Part shown: one piece after another, positions 49,201 through 57,725 of the stretch
How the letters are laid out: every line of letters begins with the position of its first letter
Position numbering within the stretch: position 1 is the stretch's first letter
NCBI GenBank assembly: GCA_038496675.1
Contig: CM076653.1
Location: forward strand, 17,912,051 to 17,976,050
DNA: 64,000 bases
Direction of reading: 5' to 3'
Source of the DNA: Rachycentron canadum
Taxonomy: Eukaryota; Chordata; Actinopteri; Carangiformes; Rachycentridae
Notes under the pieces: model-generated
Told to the model about the DNA's origin: nothing
The model's input: only the letters and a program-made list of their open reading frames with translations
Database searches by the model: none
Position numbers and translations under genes: made by a program

Positions 49201-51785
49201 GTTAGGTTAATTGGTGACTCGTATGTTTTCTGCAGGTGTGAAAGTGAGTGTGAATGGTTGTTTGTCTCCATGTGTCAGCCCTGTGACAGACTGGCGACCT
49301 GCCCCCCCCATGACCCTGGAAGGATAAGTGACATGGATAATGAATGAATTTTGAAGCTGTGGTCACCACAGTCTGATTAATGGGAAACAATGAGCGAAGG
49401 ATTATTACCTAAATTTTGACTGCAATTTAATTTTCACCTAGGGACATCCCGGGCAGATCGGATCACTATCAGGGCTGATGTGGGCATGTTTTAATGGATC
49501 AGAGTGAGTTAAAATAAAATTTGCTTCTTTCTGGTCGGCAGCCTTTTGTTAGTCAGGACAGCCTACAGGTCCTTGGAGTTAAGGTAAAAACCAAAATAGC
49601 AGCCCAACTAGAGCAGCTCCGTGCACAGCATGATAACGCTGATGTGTCTGGAGATAAATATATGTGGCCCGTGCTTTCTTTCACTTCATTTTGTTTGACT
49701 TTGACTGGCTGCCCTCTCAGGCAGTTAGTGGGAAGAAAGAGCTACAATATCCCCCAACCTCCCTGTATGGCTCACCTCTGTGCTGCTCTTTGGCTCCCTG
49801 TCTACGTCTTTCTGTCTCATCATCTATCTCTGTTGTTCCCAGAGACTTCAAACACTTTTTTAATTGGATGCAGGTCAGCCAATAGCTGGACTCGGCTGAA
49901 CGGACTGGCGTTATCAGTGTCTAGGCAGATGGGTTGCAGCTGCTCAGGTTATTTCTCAATGCAAAAAAAAAAAAAAAAAAGGACAGAAAAAGAAGCTTGT
50001 GTGTGAGGTAGAAGGGTGAGGAGGGAGGAAGGAGGAGGGAGATTGTATTGATAAAGAAGCATAAGAGGAAACCCTCCTTTTTCCTGTGGGCGCCAGCGAT
50101 AGATTACAAACTTATCTGCTGTAGAGCGAAATAAGGAAACATCGCTGGTCGCCCCCCCAGCACAGGAGATGAGTTTAAGATAAAGCTGCTTCTCAATCAT
50201 TGAGACACTCTCGGCCATGTGTCTCTCAGAGCGTAGGATATACTGCCTTAAATATTCTCGCCAGCCCCAAGCATCCTCGCTACGTGCTGTTGCAGCATGT
50301 CAGGCTACAGGACACAATCATCGGCAGTGCTCTGTCCATCCATCACACTATCAGCAATCTAGTGGGGAGTAATAAGGGGAAAGACAGGGAGCGAGAGTGA
50401 TGGCTGACAAGAACAGGATTGGTATGCTGTGTAATTGAGATATTAGGCCACCCCAACTAAATGCAAAATTTATCCCTTTTTCCCCCCACCACAAGTATTT
50501 CTATTCTAGCTGACTCTTTGTGGCTCACATCAGGGCCATGACACAGTGCTTTGGCTCTGACAAATATCCTGTTGTAAAGGTTTAGGTTGTTCGAGCCCCA
50601 GTGAAGTAAACAAGGGCCTTGTCAATCAGCAGGTCCAGGATGACTGACAGGTTGGGGAGGCTGTGGATGTGGAGGTGGTGACAGTGTTGCTGAGGTGTCG
50701 GAGATGGGGGAAGGGAGCCAATCACAGTGAGACCTACAGAAGCTCCTGAAGCCAGGAACAGCAGCCAGAGAGATCCAGTGTTAGAGTAACTGACAAAAAG
50801 GGGGGAATGAGGAGTTTATGGGAGAGAGATGGGAACGTCAGTGGGAGACCACAGACGCATCCTCCTCTCCCGACTGAAAGTCAGAGCTGAGCCACAGAAA
50901 TCCCACTCCTCACTGTTGCCACGGAGAGAGAGGCAAGAAAGGCAGTCTGATTGCAGCTGGATTTGAGGGTCATTTGAAGAACACAACCAGGCAAAGCAGA
51001 GACAGGCTCCATTTTCAGTTCACGCCAGGGAACCAGAGCCCTCTCCCTCTCTTTCTCTCCCTCTCGACCCCCCCTCCCCTTCTCCAATACAACAGCTGAA
51101 TCAATAGAAATGACAACGCAGTTGGAAGGTCATTTGCGAGCTCTGTGGTGGAATGCTTGCCGATACGTGGCACATAGAATGAGTGGAAAAACAAATACAC
51201 ATCCTGCCAGAGCTCCTGCCTCTCTGTCCTCCCCTCTGGTCAAGCTGAAAGAAAACGTATGGAGCTGCCTCTTTCCTATATATCAACATGCAAAATGGAG
51301 CTGAGTGTTGTGCTGCTGCACAGGGAGTCTTTAATAGGAGATGCATTGTTTCCATAAGCTTTCTATCACCTACCCTGCACGTCTGTGTAAACACACACTG
51401 CCCTCTTTATGTAAACAGTTTGAGAACGAGGTACACGTGTTACACTGGCAAAATCCACAAAATGCTTCTCCCCTCACTAATGAGATACCAAGCATGGTCA
51501 GACACAGTGCCTTCACAACACACAAACACAACTGCTACTGCTCAAATGTTACTGGAGCTAGTCAGAGCTACAGGATCCACCAGCAGCAGACACACGCACA
51601 CACAGAAGCAGCAGCAGCAGCAGAAGCACAGGAGCAGAAAAGCGTTAAAAACATGCAACGGCGTTAACACAGAAACAGCAGTTTGGCTCGTGTGTTACTC
51701 ACAGAATATTCGATGGTTCCTTTGGGTCTCTGGAACGACATACGCCTCCCATCCTTCTTCTCTGGAGTCTTCTTCTGGCCGGTAT
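7591..51785 (-). CDS. oxr1: Oxidation resistance protein 1 (LysM / GRAM-like / TLDc)
   Basis: OXR1 protects cells, notably neurons, against oxidative stress; TLDc proteins of this family also bind the vacuolar ATPase. Fourteen coding exons on the minus strand run from 51703-51785 down to 7591-7726. All are bounded by AG/GT and all phases match, giving 761 residues from the split Asp codon to the stop TAA at 7591-7593. In residues counted from there: LysM domain about 27-71, Ser/Pro linker 72-100, GRAM-like segment about 130-212, acidic Ser/Thr/Pro-rich linker 214-429, a conserved central module 431-540, and TLDc about 600-761, ending in EDFYVQDIEIWAFE. The fully coding first exon begins in mid-codon, so at least one N-terminal exon is missing and probably lies beyond 64000. 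LysM plus the linker wording (SEDVFTESELSPIREE) matches OXR1; NCOA7 is the nearest alternative and fits less well. The gene is convergent with sqle. Confidence 0.97.
8279..8352 (-). CDS. oxr1: oxr1 TLDc exon
   Basis: The exon is 74 bases. It reads VYKWTGDNMFFIKGDTDSLA then FGGG and ends with two bases of a split Ser codon at a GTGAGC donor. Mammals have Gly at this junction as I recall, a mild change inside a Gly run. Confidence 0.97.
9118..9575 (+). repeat. Dispersed repeat copy A in oxr1 intron
   Basis: The stretch shares ordered landmarks with 16905-17145: GCTGCTAG/GCTGCTAA, a TGTCTGTCTGCC...GGGCAG block, AACAGCTGC with GGAAACAAGG, and a terminal GATTAG/AATCAG plus GCAGCTTTAA. It runs through the 153-residue plus-strand frame at 8883-9344, which is therefore not taken as a gene. 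Confidence 0.6.
9695..9790 (-). CDS. oxr1: oxr1 TLDc exon
   Basis: The exon is 96 bases, phase 0 at both ends. It reads VFGALASEPFKVSDGFYGTG then ETFLFTFNPEFE, hallmark TLDc sequence. Confidence 0.98.
9947..10099 (-). CDS. oxr1: oxr1 TLDc exon
   Basis: The exon is 153 bases, phase 0 at both ends. It reads LARNLPPRTIGYPWTLAFGT, then GQDTPVLMVIKDSDGQ, the first half of the TLDc fold. Confidence 0.98.
10100..11437 (-). other. oxr1 intron
   Basis: The 1.3 kb intron lies between TLDc exons. It holds a CT/GT microsatellite at 10744-10783 and otherwise AT-rich unique-looking DNA. No exon was seen. Confidence 0.8.
10744..10783. repeat. CT then GT microsatellite
   Basis: A short CT run passes directly into about 13 GT units, in an oxr1 intron. 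Confidence 0.9.
11438..11563 (-). CDS. oxr1: oxr1 exon leading into TLDc
   Basis: The exon is 126 bases, phase 0 at both ends. It reads ITTKEEVNSKHGTSIKTDLE and ends EADQIEK, where the TLDc domain begins. The acceptor is TTTCTAG and the donor GTAGTG. Confidence 0.96.
11564..12887 (-). other. oxr1 intron
   Basis: The 1.3 kb intron has short pyrimidine tracts near 12650 and no recognisable coding or repeat unit. Confidence 0.8.
12888..12968 (-). CDS. oxr1: oxr1 exon upstream of TLDc
   Basis: The exon is 81 bases, phase 0 at both ends. It reads VVSLTEYHRRIDALNSEDLR then SLCKRLQ. It is the acceptor exon shared by the long transcript and the proposed short transcript. Confidence 0.97.
14537..14593. 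repeat. Cluster of GCTAGC-type palindromes
   Basis: Five CTAG cores, three of them in full GCTAGC palindromes, lie within about 45 bases, just downstream (minus-strand sense) of the alternative first exon donor. The arms can pair in several registers. Confidence 0.7.
14672..14728 (-). CDS. oxr1: Probable alternative first exon of oxr1 (short TLDc isoform)
   Basis: This 19-codon segment lies in the intron between exons 16234-16399 and 12888-12968. It starts with ATG at 14728-14726 (G at -3), reads MFSRRVKDQETRLTPKYTC, and ends in phase 0 at a GTATGT donor, exactly the phase needed to join the exon starting VVSLTEYHRR. An in-frame TAA lies 13 codons upstream with no ATG between. The resulting protein would have 240 residues, mostly TLDc. 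Mammalian OXR1 has a short isoform whose private first exon, as I recall it, ends in Lys-Tyr-Thr-Leu at the same junction, against Lys-Tyr-Thr-Cys here. Inferred from sequence and memory; no transcript was seen. Confidence 0.7.
14729..14990 (-). promoter_or_regulatory. Probable internal promoter for the short oxr1 transcript
   Basis: This DNA lies immediately upstream, on the minus strand, of the proposed first exon. It looks richer in CpG and G+C than the surrounding intron. It holds a minus-strand CCAAT box at 14950-14954, an opposite-facing CCAAT at 14912-14916 and a CRE-like TGATGTCA at 14898-14905. No TATA box was seen. This fits a CCAAT-type promoter. Confidence 0.5.
15613..15634. repeat. 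A22 homopolymer
   Basis: This is an uninterrupted run of 22 A, possibly the tail of an old retroposed copy. No body of such an element was recognised next to it. Confidence 0.85.
16234..16399 (-). CDS. oxr1: oxr1 exon, conserved central module (second part)
   Basis: The exon is 166 bases. It reads SDHLYVFFMQWSPDMYGEGV and EPGFMVVKKNEVSG, ending KEWE in phase 0 at a GTAAGG donor. This is the last exon used only by the long isoform if the internal promoter near 14.8 kb is real. Confidence 0.97.
16400..18883 (-). other. oxr1 intron
   Basis: The 2.5 kb intron contains dispersed repeat copy B (16905-17145) and an A18 run at 18401-18418. No exon was seen. Confidence 0.8.
16905..17145 (+). repeat. 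Dispersed repeat copy B in oxr1 intron
   Basis: It has the same ordered landmarks as copy A at 9118-9575 and the same orientation, ending GATTAGAGCAGCTTTAAAG. It is shorter, with the left part missing or diverged. Plus-strand frame 16920-17114 lies inside it and is rejected. Confidence 0.6.
18884..19049 (-). CDS. oxr1: oxr1 exon, conserved central module (first part)
   Basis: The exon is 166 bases, split codons at both ends. It reads HKFLCLRVGKPMKKTFVSNA and HEYWFAVPQER, a module well conserved between fish and mammals that precedes the TLDc half. Confidence 0.97.
19050..21144 (-). other. oxr1 intron
   Basis: The 2.1 kb intron is AT-rich, with no repeat or exon recognised. Confidence 0.75.
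21145..21794 (-). CDS. oxr1: oxr1 large exon encoding the acidic Ser/Thr/Pro-rich linker
   Basis: This 650-base exon, by far the largest here, codes for 216 complete residues. Near its start it holds PRSTEGSISEDVFTESELSP and DKSSGASTESVQTV, conserved with mammalian OXR1. The rest is low-complexity Ser, Thr, Pro, Gln and Glu and looks disordered. Open frames on the opposite strand and in other frames are by-products of this composition. It is joined in phase to both neighbours. Confidence 0.95.
22695..22753. repeat. GA microsatellite, left of gap
   Basis: About 29 GA units run straight into the N run; the array clearly continues into the gap. Confidence 0.95.
22754..23142. other. Assembly gap (389 N)
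   Basis: 389 undetermined bases lie between two GA arrays of the same phase and strand, so the missing part is most likely more GA repeat. Confidence 0.98.
23143..23197. repeat. GA microsatellite, right of gap
   Basis: About 27 AG units resume right after the N run. Confidence 0.95.
23908..24092 (-). CDS. oxr1: oxr1 exon encoding the GRAM-like core
   Basis: The exon is 185 bases. It reads GAVSGVLLVTPNNIMFDPHR, then GCEEYGIMCPLEEV, the most conserved part of the GRAM-like segment shared by OXR1 and NCOA7. It ends with two bases of a split Asp codon before GTAAGA. Confidence 0.97.
24093..25407 (-). other. oxr1 intron
   Basis: The 1.3 kb intron holds a short GTGTGCG-type repeat near 24390-24415 and AT-rich DNA. 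No exon was seen. Confidence 0.75.
25408..25560 (-). CDS. oxr1: oxr1 exon: linker to GRAM-like segment
   Basis: The exon is 153 bases, phase 0 at both ends. It starts DSDGPPKPEVVHPPVFSALR and contains RVVSSTSEEEEALTEKFLKI, the conserved entry to the GRAM-like segment, ending ITDGK at a GTAAAT donor. Confidence 0.96.
28940..29130 (-). repeat. MITE fragment, GCTAAATGCTAATG end
   Basis: GAGCTAAATGCTAATGCCAG, then GCATGCTAACATGCTCAC and AATGCTAACATGTTAACG, is typical of a frequent percomorph element (from memory). A related end in opposite orientation lies at 53598-53705 and an internal part at 57485-57725. Confidence 0.55.
29547..29589. repeat. Perfect inverted repeat, 20-base arms, 3-base loop
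   Basis: The left arm 29547-29566 (TGAGTTGCCAAATACAGTGG) is followed by AAA and its exact reverse complement at 29570-29589. There are no mismatches over 40 paired bases. Confidence 0.95.
31674..31740. repeat. CA microsatellite (about 33 units)
   Basis: This is an uninterrupted AC array flanked by similar GCCAGCCA/GTCAG motifs on both sides. Cys-Val repeat frames read through it are artefacts. Confidence 0.95.
36088..36195 (-). CDS. oxr1: oxr1 exon: end of LysM and Ser/Pro linker
   Basis: The exon is 108 bases, phase 0 at both ends. It starts VLYVPDPEYVSSVGSSPSLS, which completes the LysM domain, and runs into a Ser/Pro-rich linker ending EADLEK before a GTGACG donor. Confidence 0.96.
36508..36712 (+). 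repeat. hAT-like MITE (CAGGGCTGCAACTAATGA end)
   Basis: It begins ACAGGGCTGCAACTAATGAG, then GATTAATCTGTTGATTATTT and AAAATGTCAG, in the order I recall for a percomorph hAT-type non-autonomous element. The far terminal repeat is not clear, perhaps destroyed by the TA/TG microsatellite at 36741. Confidence 0.6.
36741..36776. repeat. TA/TG microsatellite
   Basis: A TA run passes into about ten TG units. Confidence 0.9.
37020..37085 (+). repeat. Fish SINE/LINE-type 3' tail fragment
   Basis: CAAGTCACTTTGGATAAGAG then CCTCTGACAAATGAGTCAGT corresponds to the very common ray-finned fish tail consensus GTCGCTTTGGATAAAAGCGT (from memory). The internal RNA-derived head was not recognised. Confidence 0.55.
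37137..37200. repeat. Perfect (ACTA)16 tetranucleotide array
   Basis: Sixteen uninterrupted units lie at a point where the surrounding repeat family, as I recall it, has a single GCTCACTAATTAAC. Confidence 0.95.
38884..38991 (-). CDS. oxr1: oxr1 exon encoding the LysM core
   Basis: The exon is 108 bases, phase 0 at both ends. It reads VESRDTLNSIALKFDTTPNE and ends AVVPGQ, the LysM fold, nearly identical to mammalian OXR1 as I recall it. It could be skipped without a frameshift. Confidence 0.97.
39358..39505 (+). repeat. hAT-like MITE fragment
   Basis: GAAAATGATTATTTTCGTTA, then AATGAATAATTTAGTCTGTA and AAACATCAGAAAATTATG follow the same order as 36508-36712. Confidence 0.5.
40470..40560 (+). 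repeat. hAT-like MITE end fragment
   Basis: GTCAATTAATTGATTAACTG then ACTAATCATAATC resembles the other end of the 36508 family. Confidence 0.4.
41509..41558. repeat. 20-base perfect palindrome next to a 9-base-arm hairpin
   Basis: TATTTCAAATATTTGAAATA at 41509-41528 is a perfect palindrome. TTGTACTTG (41535-41543) pairs with CAAGTACAA (41550-41558) across 6 bases. Confidence 0.9.
48580..48850 (+). repeat. Teleost dispersed repeat (GACCTTTGACCAC type)
   Basis: GGCCTTGAAATCTAATGAGT, CACTGTGACTTTGACCTTTG, ACCACTTAAATCTAATCTAA and GGGATGGACAGCCAACCC follow the order of a very common teleost repeat known to me from memory. The copy is old, with many changes. Confidence 0.6.
49150..49350 (+). 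repeat. Teleost LINE-like 3' end repeat
   Basis: GGTTAGGTTAATTGGTGACT, GTGAATGGTTGTTTGTCTCC, ATGTGTCAGCCCTGTGACAG and ACTGGCGACCTG, then GGATAA...GGATAATGAATGAAT, match the 3' tail type of a common fish non-LTR retroelement (from memory). A middle segment appears deleted. Confidence 0.65.
49963..49980. repeat. A18 homopolymer
   Basis: This is an uninterrupted run of 18 A. Confidence 0.9.
51703..51785 (-). CDS. oxr1: oxr1 coding exon before the LysM exon
   Basis: The exon is 83 bases. It opens after a TTTCAG acceptor with two bases of a split Asp codon, then reads TGQKKTPEKKDGRRMSFQRP and on to IEYS at a GTGAGT donor (phase 0). This is the basic stretch just before the LysM domain in vertebrate OXR1 isoforms. 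The frame stays open upstream through two methionines (see findings), so an alternative start here is possible. Confidence 0.93.
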
Positions 51786-51949
51786 CTGAAAGCAAGCGAG
51801 GCAAGGTACGCATTACATTCATGTTCCTCTCTCCCCAGCTTGTCACAAGCTGCCGTTTCCCAGCCCCGTGGGTAGACAGCTCATTCGTCAACAGTGAGCG
51901 AGCCAGCCAGCCAGCCAGCAATGTGAGCTGTGAGCGCCGGACCACTTCT

Positions 51950-52065
51950 CTCTCTCTCTTCCTCTCTCTCCCTCCCGCTCTGTTTGTACTCTCCCGCTCT
52001 TGCTCTCTCTCTCTCTATCACAGTGTCCTCCCCTTGCTCTCCCTCTCCCTTCTTCCTCCTAGCCC
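51950..52065. repeat. CT-rich (polypyrimidine) tract
   Basis: The plus strand is almost only C and T (GA on the minus, oxr1-sense strand), about 165-280 bases upstream of exon 51703-51785. GAGA-type tracts can mark promoters; that use here is a guess. Confidence 0.7.
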
Positions 52066-53597
52066 ACCGTACAGCACAATGACAGCCGTTGAAAGCAGTT
52101 CACCTTGCCTTCCTCCCCTTGTTGCCTCTCACGGCAGACAGGGACCAGGCTGACCTCCATCAGGGCACCACCACTCTAGATGCGAGCCATAGAGGAGAAG
52201 AGGACGATGGATTCAGCTTTGAAACAGGTTGTGCTGACGCTGGAGATGGAGCACAGGGAAAGTGAAGGGACATAACTGGAGGGTGGATAAGGAGTGTGTG
52301 TGTGTGGGGGGGGGGGTCGGTACTATGAGTTGGTTGGATAATGAGGGAATGTTGTGTGTGGAAGTGACAGCTGAAGAAGAGACTGGAGGACTATTCTAGT
52401 AGTTCCAGTTGTTCTGGGATACTTTCAAGAGATTAAAGCAGTTATGGGGTATTTAAGGTGGAATGTCACAGCTGGCAACTGGACGTATTTGTCTTAAATA
52501 AATGGAATGAAGCTGGATGCATTTGGGGGTACAGAGGCCAAATAAATGAAAGGTGTATGGTGACAGAAGAAGATGGCAGGGGGGAACATGGGGGGGGGCT
52601 GGGTGAAAATGGGAGAAGGCATGAAGATAAATGGCAAAAAGCTGGATGGAATATCGACGCAAGTAGATGAAAGACAGAAGCAAAAGATAGGATGGGAGAT
52701 GAAAGAAACGGGAAGGGGACTCATGGGAGTGTAGAGGATCTAGAAAAGGGGCTGACTTCTGTCTTTGACTTAGGGCTGAGAAAAGGGAGCATGGGAAACG
52801 CAGGGTGTGGGAAGATCATTCTAAGTTTGGGGATGATTTGTGCTGGACATGTATTGACCCAGTGCCCTCACACCTCCATCTTACACATCTTTCTCTGGTT
52901 GGTGTTGTTCATGACTAATGAGTCCCTTTATTTGCGTCTCTCTCATCAGGCGTCTTGGTTAGCTCAAAACATGAGTCATACACCAGTGTTGCTATTTCCG
53001 GGGCTCTGGACTGCCTGGCAGAAAGTGAGTGGGAAGGGGAAATCAGAGCTGCTTCAGGTGTAAATGTCGGTCTTGTAAAGATGAGGTAGTTCATAAAATG
53101 TAGGAATAAGCTGGAAAATACGTGGACATAATATTGACACTGCAATGTCAGACAAAATATTATTTAATGTTGCTCACCATATTAGCCTAATATATAGTTT
53201 TTTCTTCTGATTTTTCAGTGGCTACAATTCCCTGATTAATGCTGGAGCAATGGTTCTCAGTGTTTTGTTTGGCCATGACCTCTAAGACATGGCTTCTGTC
53301 TACCTTTTGTCCCAGGAAGCACATGAGTCGAAGCTATGAGGATTTCTCAGATTGTTGTTTGATTGACAGTTTCAGAGGCTGGAGATAAAGGCAAAAAAAC
53401 ACGAGAAAATCCTGTCCAACAACATGAGGTCAAAAAATTGGTGACTATCTGAAACCAGTATTCTTGGGATGTCAACAATGACCTGATGAGACCTGATTGC
53501 TCATTGGCCAGTATTAGCATGATCACACACTACTCTGAGTTGGTGAGTACAATAGAAACACCCACATGCTGGTGCATGAGTATTGTCACAGTGCAGG

Positions 53598-53705
53598 TTA
53601 ACATCATGGATGTGAATGGCAGGCTGATGTTAACATTTAGCTCAAAGACCCACTCTGCCTCACTGCAACCTCACAGAGCTGCTAGCATGGCTGCAGACTC
53701 ATGTC
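53598..53705 (+). repeat. MITE fragment, end opposite in orientation to 28940
   Basis: GATGTTAACATTTAGCTCAA, then CTCACAGAGCTGCTAGCATG and GCTGCAGACTC, is a typical percomorph element end (from memory). Confidence 0.6.
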
Positions 53706-56700
53706 TTGAATTTCATTCTTTCCACATACATGTCAAGTATTTTATGCGTGTGCAACCAAGTGCAGCACAATAAGCATCTTCCCAGAGAGACTGTCCAAGA
53801 GCGTGCACTGTACTGCCCACATCATGAAGCCCCATGATTCCTCTCTATTGCAGCCTAACTTTGGGGCAGCTAGAAACACTTTTGCCTCATTCATGATCAT
53901 TTCTCCACTCATCTCCAGAATATTAGTACTTCATGAAATACCAAGGCACTCAAATACTGAGATGTTTCATTTTGTCAACTCTGCCCAGTTGTGTTAAGCA
54001 ATAACACAAACTGTGGGAGTGCGCCAAATCAACTACTCAGTATCCAAATGAAAACCTTGGAAGGATTATTACTTACAGAGGGAGAACACAAATTGGAGCT
54101 CTGGATTGTTGATGGTTGTCTTAGTTTTGATTTAAAGGCAATACGTCATCAGCGTGACTCCATGCTTCCCTGTTATGAAATATAATCCATTGTGTCTGTT
54201 CGATTGCAGGCCATTACAGTGCTGCAGACTGCATGTAACCCGACTCTGTAATTTAACAGCAGAGGTGCCGATGCTGTTTGTACGCTGCAGGATCGTAAAG
54301 ACAATGAAGATGTGTGCCATGTTCTGTTTTTGATGAAGCTTGACGTGCTTGCACATAGCTGTTCATGTCTGCCACCAGTTTTATTCTCCATTTTATTCAT
54401 ACAATTTTTGTGCCCTCTGTGCATTTAGAGGCTACAGCTGTTGCCATCTTTGTATATACATCCAATCTAGTAGCCTTCATTTGTTCCAGTCGCAGTGAAC
54501 CACACAGAAACTGGATTCACTCATCTGTTCACTAAAACCATTTTTTCATTTTCTTTTTTTGTTTAGCCTCAGAAGAGACACAACATATTTTTGTATCACA
54601 GAACATCAATGCTGTGATCTTTGTTTAGCTAACATTTTAAGGACAATAAAGATGGGCCGCCAACACGAGACTTATCTCCTGCACCTGCTAGCTACATTAG
54701 CTTAGCTTTTTTTAAAAATGTTCATATGCTGACTACATGTTTTCACTATTAGTCTCAAGTGTTTTGTTGATATTCATAGTTTTATTCACAGTGGATTGTA
54801 GATGAATTTGGTCCATAAATCTGTTTCGTCCACAGACAGGAAACATCATAAAGTTAATGACAGACATGCAACTTTGCAGGGTTCTTATAAACAGCAGCTA
54901 AATCATCTTCTGAACACCAGGGAAACCGTTTTAACTGTCTCACATTATAGTTAAACTGTAATACACATGGTCACAGCTTTAGTTTTAACTTAGTAAAAGT
55001 TGTTTTGTTTTAGTGTAACTGAAAAAGGCTGTCAATGAATATTTTTGATTAATGAAATTAACACTAGTCTTTTCCAAACGTGCAAGATCAGCACAAATAC
55101 ACAATTAAACCAACAAGAGGGGCACAATGCGACATGAAGAGTTCAAGAGACAGGAAGTGATGGAGAATAGCAGATATGCATTAGCAGCTGCAAGGGTGTT
55201 TGCACACGGTGAGCCAATGACTGGTCTAAAATTAAACCTCACCATGGAAAGTGGCACAAGAAATGGGCATTTTGTTCATGCTACAGACACAGTGAAGCAC
55301 AGCACTGGGGCATCTTCAATAACAAAGGCTCTGGTTTCATCCCACTCCACAGGACACCAGGAGCATCTGTTGTCTCTAAATAAGCCCAGATTCCAAAGAC
55401 GGAAACTACTTCTTACATCCGCAAACCACAGCCTGTGCGTTTTATGTCATCAATCGGCATCCAGTAGTAGTTAGTAGTTGTTATTTAACTAAGTACTCAA
55501 AGCTTCACAAAACACAAAAGGTGGTAGGTGTTGCATTTTATTTCAAAGGTATTTCTGTTTTTGTGTCCATCCCCTCTGTTTCCAGTCTCACTTCCCTAAC
55601 TAGTCTTGCACAGCACCTGTTCAGTGTGGCTTTGTGGTGCAGAGCTATTGCCTCCCATACTGTTTAGGGGGTTTTCTAAAAATAACATCTGGGCAGGGCT
55701 GTACATAGCTAGCAGGCAGGGAAAACAAGGGAGCAGAGGGAAATTGGCTGCTTGTGTATTTTATCAGACCATGAGGGAATGTTAGTCAGATAGTCGTTGA
55801 CTCTCCGGTTCCCCGCCTGCTTCGGTTTGTCATGGTTGTGCACAAAGTGAAGGGGAACTGTATATTTAGCAGCCGTGATTCATACTCAACAGATTGCGCG
55901 GGTACAGAACACAGCATGTTTTTAGACTCAAATACAGTAGCATTTGCATTTAGCTCTTGTTAAGTGCTGTTTTCACCTGATACTTAAAACAAACGTAGCC
56001 CTTTTCTCGCTCTGACCCACCCAACAGAATCTGTAAGTCTTAACTTGAAAGTATTAGACGCCTCTAACACGTCTAGCAAGTATGTCACTATGTAAAGTTT
56101 GTGAATATAACAATAATATCTCACAGCAATCTTCCATAGCTGCCATTAAAAATCATCTTCAGTGATTAAATAGGAAAAAAAAAAGTCTCCATTAAAGCTC
56201 ACATCAACTATGTAGACAGATGCCAAGGAAGCAATGAATCTGAACAACCCGATTCATATTCTCATTTCTTTTGTCATCAGGAAGCTTCACTTCAGAATAT
56301 TGTCACTCAGTGGGGGGTTGATCACAGTTTTCATGTCACAGACCCCCACATAGACACATTAAACCATAGACCTGCAGAGAGGTGAATTAAACCTACTACA
56401 CAACTAGAAAACTCACTTGCTTATCCTCTCACCTGAAGTGAATAAGGTGGACAGTCCCCTCCTGAATCCCACCCTCCTACCACACACACACACACACCCA
56501 CACTCCGATACCTGCTGTTGTTCCTTTTCTGCTGTGTTGTGTAGCCACGAGGGAGTGCAGTGGGACATTACATGGATGGCGCCATTTTAACACACGTTTT
56601 CTTGTGACTGCTTACATCCTAGACTGGTGAGAGGCAGTCTTTGTCTTTCCTGACACACAGCAGCTCCTTTCAGCTCCTGAACAAGTCACAGCTTCTCTCA

Positions 56701-57484
56701 CACAGTTGACCCAGTGTTGTTGTAAGTCAGCCCATTAAATGAGCCAAGTAAAATGTTCTTTGTGGGAAATAACAACACTAAACTTGCATACACTGCAGTA
56801 ACTGCTGTTTTTCTTGGTTGAACAACAAATTAGATAACTAGCGACCTCCCCTCACCTCTGTTAGAAATTTCTTCACTGTGCTGTTCAGCAGAGATGAGTG
56901 CATTTACTTTATCTAGATTGGCACTGGCCACAGGCCCATTTCTTCAAACATTTCCAGCGCAGCCTCTGCAACCCCTGGAGCCCTGGATTCTGCCATTTTG
57001 AGTATGTTATGTCATGCTGTCTCAATGAATGATGTGCATGACGTGTGTTATGTTAGAAAAGCCTGTGTATCTGAACAGGAAAAATCTAACTTGAAATACT
57101 ATCTGTCTGCATATTGATAGCTAAGACATGCTTGACTTAATCCAGTTATTTTTTCTATAAACAGTTTCTCACTGAGCTCTCTGAAGATTTACCACATCCC
57201 CATATATAAAGATTTTTAAAAATAAACTTGTATAAAGTTTTAAAAAGTATGCAGACAAATAATTGTATCCATTTTGTCTCTGATATTTTAATTATATTAA
57301 GTCTCTAATATTTTAAGTTTATGAAACAAGAAGAGTTCAGGTTGTACTTAGAGCTAAATGGTAAAGACAAAGCTACCAAGCTGACGTTGAATAGCTACAA
57401 TACAATTCATCAATTTAGCTTAGCATGATCGATTGATTTTTCTAGTCAATACAATCAATTTTCTAATCAATCGAAAACACAACC

Positions 57485-57725
57485 TACAGCCGAGGCCGTC
57501 ATTAGTTTTTCTGGTAATTGTCATAAAACCAAAGTATGTGACATACTCAAATTATGACCTGATGATGGTGAAGATGAAAAGTCAGAATTAGCAAAGTTAA
57601 TATAATTTACCCTGAGGGGGTAAACAATACCTCATGGCAATCCATCAAATAGTTGTTGGGATATCTCAGTCTGGATGGCAGTGGTAGATTAACCTGACTG
57701 AGTGATCGGCTGTGGCAGCCCTAAT
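57485..57725 (+). repeat. Internal part of the same MITE family
   Basis: GTCATTAGTTTTTCTGGTAA, AAACCAAAGTATGTGACATA, GACCTGATGATGGTGAAGAT, CCTGAGGGGG and GGCAATCCATCAAATAGTTG follow the order I recall for the family with ends like 53598-53705. Confidence 0.6.

Larger units (their letters stand above)
38992..51702 (-). other. Largest oxr1 intron in the window (12.7 kb)
   Basis: It holds MITE fragments (39358-39505, 40470-40560), hairpins at 41509-41558, two known-type fish repeats at 48580-48850 and 49150-49350, and an A18 run at 49963-49980. No coding exon was recognised. Confidence 0.75.

Noticed and set aside
7591..51785. NCOA7 instead of OXR1
   Set aside because: The residues around the LysM domain, the linker island SEDVFTESELSPIREE and the module HKFLCLRVGKPM fit OXR1 better than NCOA7 as I recall them.
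55127..55474. 115-residue plus-strand frame
   Set aside because: No family resemblance and no splice or promoter context.
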